In this document: piece by piece, positions 41,377 through 49,487 of the stretch
How the letters are laid out: each line of letters starts with the position of its first letter
Numbering within the stretch: the stretch's first letter is position 1
Source: Micromonospora sp. HK10
GTDB taxonomy: Bacteria > Actinomycetota > Actinomycetes > Mycobacteriales > Micromonosporaceae
Direction: 5' to 3'
Assembly: GCF_000982955.1 (NCBI RefSeq)
Contig: NZ_KQ058825.1
Location: 37,790-101,789 of the forward strand
DNA: 64,000 nt
Program-made: the position numbers and the translations under genes
Notes under the pieces: generated by a model
What the model was told of the DNA's origin: nothing
Seen by the model: the letters and a program-made list of their open reading frames with translations, nothing else
Database searches by the model: none

Positions 41377-41778
41377 TCAGAGCCGCACGTCGGCCGGGCG
41401 GTCGGACATCGGCAGCCCGGCCTCCCGCCAGCCCTGCACGCCACCGATCATGTCGGTGGCCCGGCGCAGGCCGAGCGTCTGCAGGCTGGCGGCGGCCAGG
41501 CTGGAGCTGTAGCCCTGCCGGCAGACCAGCACGATCTCCCGGTCGTAACCGGTGGCCTCGGGGATCCGCCAGTCGCTCGCCGGGTCGAGCCGCCACTCCA
41601 ACACCGTCCGGTCGATCACGATCGCGCCCGGCAGCTCGCCCTGCTCGTGGCGCTGCGTCTCGCTTCGCGTGTCGACCAGCAGCGCCCCGTTGCGGACCGC
41701 TTCGACGGTCTGGTGCGGGGTGAGCCGGCGCAGCCCGGCCCGGGCCTGTTCCAGCAGGGCGTCGACGCCCGGACACAT
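41377..41778 (-). CDS. Rhodanese-like domain protein
   Basis: A 133-residue single rhodanese domain. The active-site loop is LVCRQGYSSSLAAASLQ with catalytic Cys; the N-terminal segment is NGALLVDTRSETQRHEQGEL, then PGAIVIDRTVLEWRLDP; and the C-terminal segment is DMIGGVQGWREAGLP. Probably a sulfur-transferase or a regulator. The start at ATG 41778 is provisional, and in-frame codons further upstream could also be used. Convergent with the 3' end of cobQ. Confidence 0.88.
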   Translation of the reverse strand: MCPGVDALLEQARAGLRRLTPHQTVEAVRNGALLVDTRSETQRHEQGELPGAIVIDRTVLEWRLDPASDWRIPEATGYDREIVLVCRQGYSSSLAAASLQTLGLRRATDMIGGVQGWREAGLPMSDRPADVRL

Positions 41779-41910
41779 CACGTCATGGAGCACCACCCGA
41801 TGATGACGCCGGCGACGCGGCCCCGCCCGGCGAACGGGCCGCGCCACCGCAGGATCCAGCGGACGGGGGACGCCCTGGGCGTACGCCAACCGGCGGCTAG
41901 CCTCGGGCGG

Positions 41911-42564
41911 GTGACGGTCGCGGTGGTCGAGGCGTACGCCGGGTTGGCCCAGCGGGTGCTGGCCGGGCCGGCGCGGTTGGGGCGTACCCGCCTGGTGGCG
42001 GTCGACGGGCCGAGCGGCGCGGGCAAGAGCGTCTTCGCGACCCGCCTCGCGGACGCCGTCGCCGCCCTGCCCGGCGGTGAGCGGCCGCCGGTGGTCCGCA
42101 CCGACGACCTGCTCGACGGCTGGGACGACCAACTCACCTTCTGGCCCCGGCTGGAGGAGTGGGTGCTCGCGCCGGTACGGGCCGGCCGGCCCGGCGGCTA
42201 CCGCCGGTACAGCTGGGTGCGCCGCACCTTCCTGGACCGGCCGGTGCCGGTCCCCGCCGGGCCGCTGCTGATCGTGGAGGGGGTGAGCGCCGCGCGGGCC
42301 CAGGTGCGGCCGGAGCTGACCCTGTCGGTCTTCGTCACCGCGCCGGCCGGGCTGCGGCGGGCCCGCGCCCTCGCCCGCGACGGCGCGGAGATCGGGCCCG
42401 AGCTGCGCCGCTGGCACGCGGGGGAGCGGGCGCACTTCGCGGCCGACGGCACCGAGGCGGCCGCGGACGTGGTGGTCGACGGCGCTCCCCAGCTCCCGCA
42501 CGACCCGGACCGCTACTACCTCCGCCGGGGTACCCGGGCCGCGTCCACCCGGCCCGCGGCCTGA
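41911..42564 (+). CDS. Uridine-kinase-like P-loop protein
   Basis: A 217-residue kinase-type protein. The Walker A is VDGPSGAGKSVFA near residue 32, followed by VVRTDDLLDGWDDQ (the Asp of a lid or substrate motif) and GPLLIVEGVSAARAQVRPEL (Walker B-like EGV). It resembles uridine kinase or phosphoribulokinase-type family members from actinobacteria whose substrate is not known. The GTG start at 41911 lies 7 nt after TAGCCT, so it is leaderless-type. Not part of the cobalamin operon. Confidence 0.82.
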   Translation: MTVAVVEAYAGLAQRVLAGPARLGRTRLVAVDGPSGAGKSVFATRLADAVAALPGGERPPVVRTDDLLDGWDDQLTFWPRLEEWVLAPVRAGRPGGYRRYSWVRRTFLDRPVPVPAGPLLIVEGVSAARAQVRPELTLSVFVTAPAGLRRARALARDGAEIGPELRRWHAGERAHFAADGTEAAADVVVDGAPQLPHDPDRYYLRRGTRAASTRPAA

Positions 42565-42637
42565 CCCGCACCGGGGCCAGCCGGCCACTGCCGGGCTCGG
42601 GGGCTGGCGTCGGTAAGGCCGGCATACGATGCCGGTC

Positions 42638-44002
42638 ATGACCACACCGATCATCTCCGAGTCCGAGGTGCGGGCCGCCGTCGAGCGTGAACTGCCCGGA
42701 GTCCGTGCCGACCTCGAACGCCTCGTCCGCATCCCGGGCATCGCCTTCGAGGGCTTCGACCACTCGCACGTCGAGCGGTCCGCCGAGGCGGTGGCCGAGC
42801 TGCTGCGCGGCTGCGGCCTCGACACGAAGATCGTGCGCTCCGGTGGCCAGCCGGCGGTGATCGGGACGAAGCCGGCCCCGCCCGGCGCGCCCACCGTGCT
42901 GCTGTACGCCCATCACGACGTCCAGCCGGTCGGCGACCCCGCGCTGTGGGAGTCGGACCCCTTCGAGCCGGTCGAGCGGGACGGCCGCCTCTACGGGCGG
43001 GGCGCCGCCGACGACAAGGCGGGCATCATGGCGCACGTCGCCGCCCTGCGCGCGTTCGGCGACCGGCTCCCGGTCGGGGTGGTGCTCTTCATCGAGGGCG
43101 AGGAGGAGTACGGCTCGGACTCGCTGGAGCGGCTGCTCGCCGAGCACCGCGACGAGCTGACCTCCGACGTGATCGTGATCGCCGACTCCGCGAACTGGGA
43201 TGTCGGCGTGCCCGCACTGACCACCTCGCTGCGCGGCATCGTCAACTGCTTCGTCGAGGTACGCACCCTCGGCCACGCCGTGCACAGCGGGATGTTCGGC
43301 GGCGCCGTCCCGGATGCGCTGACCGCGCTGGTGAAGCTGCTCGGCACGCTGCACGACGAGGCCGGGAACGTGACCGTGGAGGGCCTGGTCGGCCGGGAGG
43401 GTGCCACCGTCGACTACCCGGAGGAGCGGTTCCGCGCCGAGGCCGGCCTGGTCGACGGGGCACAGCTCTTCGGCACCGGCCGGATCACCGACCGGCTCTG
43501 GACGAAGCCGGCGCTGGCGATCCTCGGCGTGGACGCCCCGGCGACCGGGGAGGCGCCGAACGCGCTGGTCCCGTCGGCCAAGGCGAAGCTGAGCGTACGG
43601 CTGGCGCCGGGCGACGACCCGAAGAAGGCGTACGCGGCACTCACCGCGCACCTGGAGCGGCACGCCCCGTGGGGCGCGCAGGTCAGCGTGACCTTCGAGC
43701 ACGACGGCGCACCGTGCGTCATCGACGCCACCGGTCCGATGTTCGACGCGGCGCGGGCGGCGTTCCGGGGCGCCTGGGACGGCACCGACCCGGTCGACAT
43801 CGGCGTCGGCGGCTCGATCCCGTTCATCGCCACCTTCCAGGAGATGTTCCCGCGGGCGGCGATCCTGGTGACCGGGGTGGAGGACCCGCACGCCCGGGCC
43901 CACGGCCCGAACGAGAGCCTGCACCTGGGCGAGTTCGCGCGGGTCTGCCTGGCCGAGGCGCTGCTGCTGGCCAAGGTCGCCGAGGCGGGCGTGGACCGGT
44001 AG
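42638..44002 (+). CDS. M20 family metallo-dipeptidase
   Basis: A 454-residue dizinc peptidase of the dipeptidase/acetylornithine-deacetylase superfamily. Metal-binding motifs: LLYAHHDVQPVGDPALWESD (His and Asp), YGRGAADDKAGIMAHVAALR (bridging Asp), FIEGEEEYGSDSL (general-base Glu and metal Glu), and a C-terminal AHGPNESLHLGEF with metal His. A dimerisation (lid) domain runs about residues 200-330. Probably hydrolyses dipeptides in the cytosol. Start ATG 42638 is 7 nt after TACGAT; an in-frame ATG at 42629 overlaps that box and is rejected. Confidence 0.93.
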   Translation: MTTPIISESEVRAAVERELPGVRADLERLVRIPGIAFEGFDHSHVERSAEAVAELLRGCGLDTKIVRSGGQPAVIGTKPAPPGAPTVLLYAHHDVQPVGDPALWESDPFEPVERDGRLYGRGAADDKAGIMAHVAALRAFGDRLPVGVVLFIEGEEEYGSDSLERLLAEHRDELTSDVIVIADSANWDVGVPALTTSLRGIVNCFVEVRTLGHAVHSGMFGGAVPDALTALVKLLGTLHDEAGNVTVEGLVGREGATVDYPEERFRAEAGLVDGAQLFGTGRITDRLWTKPALAILGVDAPATGEAPNALVPSAKAKLSVRLAPGDDPKKAYAALTAHLERHAPWGAQVSVTFEHDGAPCVIDATGPMFDAARAAFRGAWDGTDPVDIGVGGSIPFIATFQEMFPRAAILVTGVEDPHARAHGPNESLHLGEFARVCLAEALLLAKVAEAGVDR

Positions 44003-44130
44003 TCCAGGACGGCTGGCCGGCGGGCCACGGCAGACCGCGAAATCGGCCCTGAGGTGTCGGAACCGTAACTTCGCGGTCGATGTCGGAGTTTGCGGTGTGT
44101 CGGGCGACGGGGTGTTATAGCCTCTCGTAC

Positions 44131-44337
44131 ATGCGTACGAATGACGAGATGGCGCGGCTGCAGGCGGCCGTCAGCGCTCTGGGGGACGTCGATGTCTCCG
44201 CGTGGCCCGAGGACACGCTCAAGGCACAGCTCGGCGACCTGTCGGCCGCGCTGGTCACGCTCGACGGCCTGCTCAGCCGGATCGCCGAGGAGGTGCGCGG
44301 CCGGGGCCTGCGGATCGAGGAGCCGGTCTCGGCCTGA
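44131..44337 (+). CDS. Small hypothetical protein (68 aa)
   Basis: A 68-residue helical acidic protein (MRTNDEMARLQAAVSALGDV, then AWPEDTLKAQLGDLSAALVT, then LLSRIAEEVRGRG). The start ATG lies 7 nt after TAGCCT, so the transcript is leaderless-type. No function is known. Its 3' end, including the stop codon, runs into a 16-bp tandem repeat that also supplies the last codons. Confidence 0.6.
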   Translation: MRTNDEMARLQAAVSALGDVDVSAWPEDTLKAQLGDLSAALVTLDGLLSRIAEEVRGRGLRIEEPVSA

Positions 44338-44468
44338 TCCGGTCCCGGTCTGAACCGCGGTCTCGGCCTGAGCCGGTGTCGGCCTGAGCCGGTGTCGGCC
44401 CGAGCCGGTCCGGTCTTCAGCCGGTCCCGGTCTGAGCCAGTCTCGGTCTGAGCCGGTCTCGGTCTGAG
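44323..44468. repeat. 16-bp tandem repeat, about nine units
   Basis: The unit is CCGGTCTCGGTCTGAG with variants. It starts inside the last codons of the small gene at 44131 and continues to 44468. No unique spacers separate the units, so it is not CRISPR-like. TGA is repeated in each unit. Confidence 0.85.
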
Positions 44469-44607
44469 CCGGTCTCGGTCTGAGCCGGGCCGACGCCGGT
44501 TGCCGGTCCGGGGGCGGCAGCCCGGCCGGCGGTGGCTCCGGGCGGGCGGCGTTTCGGGATCCGTCGCCCGGCCGGGGAGAGCCCGCCGTGTCGGTGTGGC
44601 TGGCAGG

Positions 44608-46197
44608 ATGAGGGACGTGCGGTTCCTCGACCTGGCGGCGACCTCCGCCGCGGTGGGCGCCACCAGCGGCCGACGGGCCAAGGTGGAGCTGCTCGCCGCG
44701 GCGCTGCGTTCGCTCGACCCCGACGAGGTCCCGGCCGGCGCCGGCTACCTCGCCGGTGAGCTGCGCCAACGACAGACCGGGGTGGGCTGGGCCGGGCTGC
44801 GTGACCTGCCGCCACCGGCCGCCGAGCCGACCCTGACCGTGGGCGGGGTGGACGCGGCCGTCGCGGAGATCGCCGCAGTCCGGGGGGCCGGCTCGCAGGC
44901 CCGCCGGCGCGAGCTGGTCGGCCGTCTCTTCGCTGCGGCCACCGCCGACGAGCAGCGGATGCTGGTCGGCCTGTTCAGCGGCGAGCTGCGCCAGGGCGCC
45001 CAGGCCGGGCTGCTCGCCGACGCGGTGGCCCGGGCCGCCGAGGTGCCGCTGACCGCCGTACGCCGGGCCCTGCTGCTCGCCGGCGACCTGCGCGCGGTGG
45101 CGGTCGCGGCGCTCTCCGGCGGTGCCGCGGCGCTGGCCGGGTTCGGGCTCCAGGTGGGCCGCCCGCTGGCGCCGATGCTGGCGCAGAGCGCGCCGACCGT
45201 GGACGAGGCGCTGACCGCCACCGGCACCCCGGCGGTGGTCGACGTCAAGCTGGACGGCATCCGCATCCAGGTGCACCGGTCCGGGCAGGACATCGCCGTG
45301 TTCACCCGCAGTCTCGACGAGATCACCACCCGGCTGCCCGAGGTGGTGGCCGCCGTGCGCGCGCTGCCCGCGCGGGAGCTGGTGCTCGACGGCGAGGCGA
45401 TCGGGCTCGACGCCGAGGGGCGGCCGCTGCCGTTCCAGGAGACGTCCAGCCGGGCGGCCCGGCGCACCACGCCCAGCACCACCGGCCGCACCCCGGTGGC
45501 GCCCGCGGTGCTCGCCGCCGCCGAGCGCACCGGCGACACGGTGCTCACGCCGTACTTCTTCGACCTGCTGCACCTGGACGGCGCCGATCTGATCGACCTG
45601 CCCGGCCGGGAGCGGTGGGCGGCGTTGGCCGGCGCGGTCGACCCGACCCTGCTGGTCGGCCGGCTGGAGGTGGACGGCCCGGAGCAGGCCGGTGCCGCCT
45701 TCGCCGCGGCGATCGACGCCGGCCAGGAGGGGGTGGTGGTCAAGGACCCGGCCGCCCCGTACGACGCCGGGCGGCGCGGCACCGCCTGGGTGAAGGTGAA
45801 GCCCCGGCACACCCTGGATCTCGTGGTGCTGGCGGTGGAGTGGGGCAGCGGCCGGCGGCAGGGCTGGCTGTCCAACCTGCACCTGGGCGCGCGGGATCCG
45901 CGCACCGGCGAGTTCGTCATGCTCGGCAAGACGTTCAAGGGGCTCACCGACGAGGTGCTGCGGTGGCAGACCGAGCGCTTCCTCGACCTGGCGGTCGAGA
46001 AGGGTGACTGGGTGGTTCGGGTCCGGCCGGAGCAGGTGGTCGAGATCGCCTTCGACGGGGTGCAGACGAGCAGCCGCTACCCGGGCGGGATGGCGCTGCG
46101 CTTCGCCCGGGTGGTGCGCTACCGGCACGACAAGACCGCCGCCGAGGCGGACACGATCGACGCGGTCCGGGCCCTCCACGCCGGCCGGGCCGGCTGA
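44608..46197 (+). CDS. ATP-dependent DNA ligase
   Basis: A 529-residue ligase. The nucleotidyl-transfer motif I is [13 protein letters not shown] with AMP-accepting Lys214. Motif III is [11 protein letters not shown], motif IV is [13 protein letters not shown], motif V is [15 protein letters not shown], and the C-terminal OB domain has [13 protein letters not shown] and [20 protein letters not shown]. The 200-residue N-terminal DNA-binding helical domain is complete. It resembles LigB-type actinobacterial accessory ligases that support repair, while the NAD-dependent LigA is housekeeping. Start ATG 44608 lacks an obvious ribosome site; GTG 44617 is an alternative. Confidence 0.95.
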   Translation: MRDVRFLDLAATSAAVGATSGRRAKVELLAAALRSLDPDEVPAGAGYLAGELRQRQTGVGWAGLRDLPPPAAEPTLTVGGVDAAVAEIAAVRGAGSQARRRELVGRLFAAATADEQRMLVGLFSGELRQGAQAGLLADAVARAAEVPLTAVRRALLLAGDLRAVAVAALSGGAAALAGFGLQVGRPLAPMLAQSAPTVDEALTATGTPAVVDVKLDGIRIQVHRSGQDIAVFTRSLDEITTRLPEVVAAVRALPARELVLDGEAIGLDAEGRPLPFQETSSRAARRTTPSTTGRTPVAPAVLAAAERTGDTVLTPYFFDLLHLDGADLIDLPGRERWAALAGAVDPTLLVGRLEVDGPEQAGAAFAAAIDAGQEGVVVKDPAAPYDAGRRGTAWVKVKPRHTLDLVVLAVEWGSGRRQGWLSNLHLGARDPRTGEFVMLGKTFKGLTDEVLRWQTERFLDLAVEKGDWVVRVRPEQVVEIAFDGVQTSSRYPGGMALRFARVVRYRHDKTAAEADTIDAVRALHAGRAG

Positions 46198-46309
46198 TCC
46201 TGAGGCCGGCCAGGGCGGGTGATCCTGAGGCCGGCCGGGGCGGGTGGCCGAGGGGCGGCCGGGACGGGTGGTCGAGATCGGCCGGGACGGGTGGCCGGGG
46301 CCGGTGGCG
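46195..46309. repeat. Degenerate 23-25-bp tandem repeat after the ligase gene
   Basis: About 4.5 units of TGATCCTGAGGCCGGCCAGG and variants begin at the ligase stop codon and run to the end of the convergent SURF1 gene. They may form part of a terminator region. Confidence 0.65.
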
Positions 46310-46315
46310 GGACCG

Positions 46316-47137
46316 TCAGGCGGGGGTGGCGGGGGCCGGTTCGGCGGCCCGGTCGAGGGGCTGGCGCGGGCCGTCGAGGTTGGCCAGCCGGCGGGCCTCG
46401 CGGCGGGCCACCCAGCCGTAGCCGACCAGGCTCATGGCCGCGAAGATCCACCACTGGACCACGTAGCCGAAGTTCTGCCAGTTGTTGGTGTGCCCGATGG
46501 GGACCGCGCGGAAGGCCGGGTCGGCGGCCGGCGTCTGCTCGTCGAGCAGGACGTAGCCGCCGGCCACCGGGTAGGGCAACTGCTTCGCGATCCGGGTCAC
46601 GCTGATCCGCCGGGTCTCCAGCTTTCCGTCGCGCCGGCCGACGGTGCCGCCGTTCTCGCTGGGCACCACCCGGCCGGTGACCGTGACGTCGCCGGCCGGC
46701 ACGGCCGGCACCGACGGCTGGGCGGTGGCGCCGGCGCCGGGGGCCACCGGGATCCAGCCCCGGTCGACCAGCACCGCCGTGCCGTCGGCGAGCACCAGCG
46801 GGGTGAGCACCTCGAAGCCCACCTCGTTGTCGACGGTCCGGCCGCGGACCAGGACCACGTTGGCGGTGTCGTACCGGCCGGTGGCGGTCACCTTGGTCCA
46901 GGTGACCCGCTCGACCGGGGCCGGGCCGGTGCCGCCGGGCCCGCCGCTGGGGGCGGGCAGGGCGTCACGCAGCGGGGCCGGGCTCATCGTGGCGCCCGCG
47001 TCGATCCGCTCGTTGACCGCCGTGCGGGCCCGGTAGCGGTCCAGCTGCCAGTTGCCGAGGAACACCATCACCGCGGCGGCGACCAGGGTCAGCGCGAGAT
47101 AGCCCAGCCAGCGCGGGGTCAGCAGGAACCGGTACAC
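46316..47137 (-). CDS. SURF1-family cytochrome-oxidase biogenesis protein
   Basis: A 273-residue inner-membrane protein. One TM helix is near the N-terminus (LGYLALTLVAAAVMVFLGNW, then QLDRYRARTAVNERIDAG) and one near the C-terminus (FGYVVQWWIFAAMSLVGYGW). Between them is a periplasmic-side domain with RYDTANVVLVRGRTVDNEVG, then FEVLTPLVLADGTAVLVDRG and WIPV. Helps assemble heme aa3-type oxidase. Start GTG 47137 is 8 nt after TAGCCT on the minus strand; an in-frame GTG at 47170 lacks such a site. Convergent with the ligase gene. Confidence 0.9.
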   Translation of the reverse strand: MYRFLLTPRWLGYLALTLVAAAVMVFLGNWQLDRYRARTAVNERIDAGATMSPAPLRDALPAPSGGPGGTGPAPVERVTWTKVTATGRYDTANVVLVRGRTVDNEVGFEVLTPLVLADGTAVLVDRGWIPVAPGAGATAQPSVPAVPAGDVTVTGRVVPSENGGTVGRRDGKLETRRISVTRIAKQLPYPVAGGYVLLDEQTPAADPAFRAVPIGHTNNWQNFGYVVQWWIFAAMSLVGYGWVARREARRLANLDGPRQPLDRAAEPAPATPA

Positions 47138-47272
47138 GTTGGCCAAGGCTACCCGTATGAGCGGCGCCACTGAGCTGCGGCGGGCCGAATCGGGCCGGCC
47201 GGCGGCCGCCACGTGCCGGCTCGGGCGGGTATGGTCACGCGGGCGGAAAACCACCCGGACCAGGAGTCGATG

Positions 47273-48772
47273 ATGACCGTCGTGCCGCGCGTGGTGCTGA
47301 GTGCCCCCTCCTCGGGGCACGGCACCGGAGCCCTCTCGCTCGGCCTGCTCGCCGCCCTCGCCGACCGGGGGCTGGACGTGGCCGGCTTCAAGATCGGCCC
47401 GGATCAGGTGGACGCGGCCTACCTGGGGCTGGCGGCCGGGCGTCCGGGGCGGGTGCTGGATCCGCGGCTGGTCGGCCCCGAGCGGATCGCGCCGCTCTTC
47501 GCGCACGGCGCGGCTGGGGCCGGCTTCGCGCTGGTGCAGGGCACCATGGGGCTCTACGACTCGATCTCCGGCCACCCCGAGACCGAGTCCACCGCCGCCG
47601 TGGCCACCGCGCTGCGCAGCCCCGTGGTGCTGGTGGTGGACGTGGCCGCGATGGGTCAGTCGGTGGCCGCCCTGGTGCACGGCTTCCGGGCGTACGACGA
47701 GCAGCTCTGGCTGGGCGGGGTGATCCTCAACCGGGTGGCGTCGCCCCGGCACGAGGCGATGCTGCGCGAGGCGCTCGACGACGTCGGCGTGCCGGTCTAC
47801 GGCGCGCTGCGCCGCCACGAGCTGCCCCCGGTGCTGCCCGCCCGGCGGCACGGCATGGTCCCGGTCGTCCAGCGGGACCCCGAGGCGGAACGCGCGGTGC
47901 GCCGGCTCGGCGAGGCGGTCACCGCCACCGTCGACCTGGACCGGCTGCTGGCGCTGGCCGGCTCGGCCCCGGAGCTGCCCGTCACGCCGTGGTCACCGCA
48001 GCCGACCGGAGCCGCGCCCGCCGGAGTCGCGCCCAACGGAGCCGTGCCCAATGGAGTCGCGCCGGGCGGAACGGCGCCCGCCGGAGCCGCGCCGGGTGCC
48101 GCCGCCAACGGCACCGCGCCCGACGGAACGCCGCCCGGCCAAGCGGTGCCGGCCGGGGAGCGGCCGGTGGTGGCGCTGGCCGGCGGCCCGGGCGGCAGCT
48201 ACAGCCATCCGGAGACCGCCGAGCTGCTGCGGGCCGCCGGCGCCGAGGTGGTCATCGTCGACCCGCTGCGCGACGAGGCCCTGCCGGCCGGGACCCGCGC
48301 GCTGGTCGTCGGCGGCGGCCTCCCCGAGGCGTACGCGGAACGCCTCTCCGCCAACCGTCGGCTCTGCATCGCCGTGGCCGAGCTGGCGCGTACCGGCCGG
48401 CCGGTGATCGCCGAGGGCGCCGGCCTGCTCTGGCTGGCCCGCGAGCTGGACGGGTTGCCGATGTGCGGGGTGCTGGACGCGGTGGGCGCCAGCCGGGACG
48501 GCCTGGTGATCGGCTACCGGGCGGCGACCGCGCGCACCGACAGCGTGGTGGCGCCGGCCGGGGCCACCGTGGTCGGGCACAAGCAGCACGCCGCGGTGCT
48601 CACCCCGCGGGCCGGCGAGCGGGCCGCGTGGAGCTGGGAGGGTGGCGCGCCGGAGGGCTTCGTCTGGCGGGGCGTGCACGCCTCGCAGCTCGTGCCGCAC
48701 TGGGCCGCGTACCCGGAGATCGCGGCCCGGCTGGTCGCGGCGGCCCTGGTTCCGGCGGAGGCCACGGCGTGA
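47273..48772 (+). CDS. Divergent cobyrinate a,c-diamide synthase-like protein, motifs lost
   Basis: A 499-residue protein of the CobB/CbiA family by overall pattern (AGFKIGPDQVDAAYLGLAAG, RVLDPRLVGPERIAPLFAHG, VVLVVDVAAMGQSVAALVHG). The P-loop, normally SGSGKT-like, reads SSGHGTGALS and lacks the Lys. In the C-terminal amidotransferase domain the nucleophile segment reads VIAEGAGLLWLA, with Gly where the catalytic Cys should be. A Pro/Ala/Gly-rich linker of about 45 residues, built from 15-bp repeats, joins the domains. Likely impaired in glutamine-dependent amidation unless the family uses free ammonia. Start ATG 47273 fits the AGGAG site. Confidence 0.78.
   Translation: MTVVPRVVLSAPSSGHGTGALSLGLLAALADRGLDVAGFKIGPDQVDAAYLGLAAGRPGRVLDPRLVGPERIAPLFAHGAAGAGFALVQGTMGLYDSISGHPETESTAAVATALRSPVVLVVDVAAMGQSVAALVHGFRAYDEQLWLGGVILNRVASPRHEAMLREALDDVGVPVYGALRRHELPPVLPARRHGMVPVVQRDPEAERAVRRLGEAVTATVDLDRLLALAGSAPELPVTPWSPQPTGAAPAGVAPNGAVPNGVAPGGTAPAGAAPGAAANGTAPDGTPPGQAVPAGERPVVALAGGPGGSYSHPETAELLRAAGAEVVIVDPLRDEALPAGTRALVVGGGLPEAYAERLSANRRLCIAVAELARTGRPVIAEGAGLLWLARELDGLPMCGVLDAVGASRDGLVIGYRAATARTDSVVAPAGATVVGHKQHAAVLTPRAGERAAWSWEGGAPEGFVWRGVHASQLVPHWAAYPEIAARLVAAALVPAEATA
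48008..48097 (+). repeat. 15-bp tandem repeat encoding the cobB-like linker
   Basis: Six copies of a 15-bp unit beginning GGAGCCGCGCCC encode repeated five-residue Gly-Ala-Ala-Pro-type blocks; degenerate copies extend to about 48139. The interdomain linker probably varies in length among strains. Confidence 0.85.
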
Positions 48773-49338
48773 TCGGTCAGGTCGCCGTACGCCGCTTCCC
48801 GGCGCTGACCGTCTCCACCCCGCGCACCGAGGTCCGCCCGCTGGCGGCAGCCGACGCCGACGCGGTCGACGCGGTCTTCGCCGACCGGCAGACCCAGCGG
48901 TGGCTGCCGCTGGCGGAGTCGTCCGGGCAGATCGACGGCCGGGCCTGGTGCACCGAGCTGGCCCGGCAGCGGCGGGACAGCGGGGAGGGTGACCACTACG
49001 GGGTGCTCCGCCGGGAGGACCAGCGGGTGGTGGGCTGCCTGTGGACCCGGCGCACCGACTGGGGCGCCCGGCTCACCGAGGTGTCGTACGCGATCGCCCC
49101 GGACGCCCGCGGCTACGGCCTGGCCGCCGAGGCGGTGGACGCGCTGGCCATCGCGTTGATCCTGGAGCACGGCTTCCAGCGGGTGGAGCTGCGGGTGGCG
49201 CCGGGGAACGTGGCCTCCCGGCGGGTGGCGGAGAAGGCCGGCTTCAGCTACGAGGGGCTGCTGCGCAACGCCGGCTTCGTCCGGGGCGCCCGGGTGGACC
49301 TGGAACTCTGGTCCTTCGTCGCCGCCGACCTGCGCTGA
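48769..49338 (+). CDS. GNAT-family N-acetyltransferase
   Basis: A 189-residue acyltransferase with the RimJ/RimL-like layout. The N-terminal beta-strand is RTEVRPLAAADADAVDAVFA, motif A is YAIAPDARGYGLAAEAVDAL (acetyl-CoA pyrophosphate loop, atypical RGYGLA), and motif B is VELRVAPGNVASRRVAEKAG followed by FSYEGLLRNAG. Probably acetylates a protein N-terminus or a small amine; its substrate is unknown. The GTG start overlaps the cobB-like stop by four bases. Confidence 0.9.
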   Translation: MIGQVAVRRFPALTVSTPRTEVRPLAAADADAVDAVFADRQTQRWLPLAESSGQIDGRAWCTELARQRRDSGEGDHYGVLRREDQRVVGCLWTRRTDWGARLTEVSYAIAPDARGYGLAAEAVDALAIALILEHGFQRVELRVAPGNVASRRVAEKAGFSYEGLLRNAGFVRGARVDLELWSFVAADLR

Positions 49339-49340
49339 GC

Positions 49341-49413
49341 CTCCGGGAGACCGATCAAGCGGAGTCTCCGGGAGACCGATCAAGCGGAGTCTCCGGAAGA
49401 CCGATCAAGAGGT
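49341..49413. repeat. 25-bp direct repeat, three copies
   Basis: Three near-identical 25-bp units of CTCCGGGAGACCGATCAAGC type lie between the acetyltransferase stop and a long hairpin. Each unit itself contains a CTCCGG-type hairpin seed. Confidence 0.8.
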
Positions 49414-49449
49414 TCGCGCCGGGAGTTCCCGCGCGCGAACCTCTTGATC
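49403..49449. terminator. 17-bp hairpin, bidirectional terminator
   Basis: Perfect arms GATCAAGAGGTTCGCGC (49403-49419) and complement (49433-49449) around a 13-nt loop. They lie between the convergent 3' ends of the acetyltransferase and PBP genes. The first arm shares GATCAAG with the 25-bp direct repeats before it. Confidence 0.85.
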
Positions 49450-49487
49450 TACTAACCCGGGCGCACCCCCGGGCGGTCCAGGGTGGG

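Noticed and set aside
44323..44468. CRISPR array
   Set aside because: The repeats are 16 bp head-to-tail without spacers, and no cas gene is nearby.
43414..46179. Long minus-strand open frame (921 codons) over the peptidase and ligase genes
   Set aside because: It is antisense to two genes with clear active-site motifs and contains no recognisable domain.
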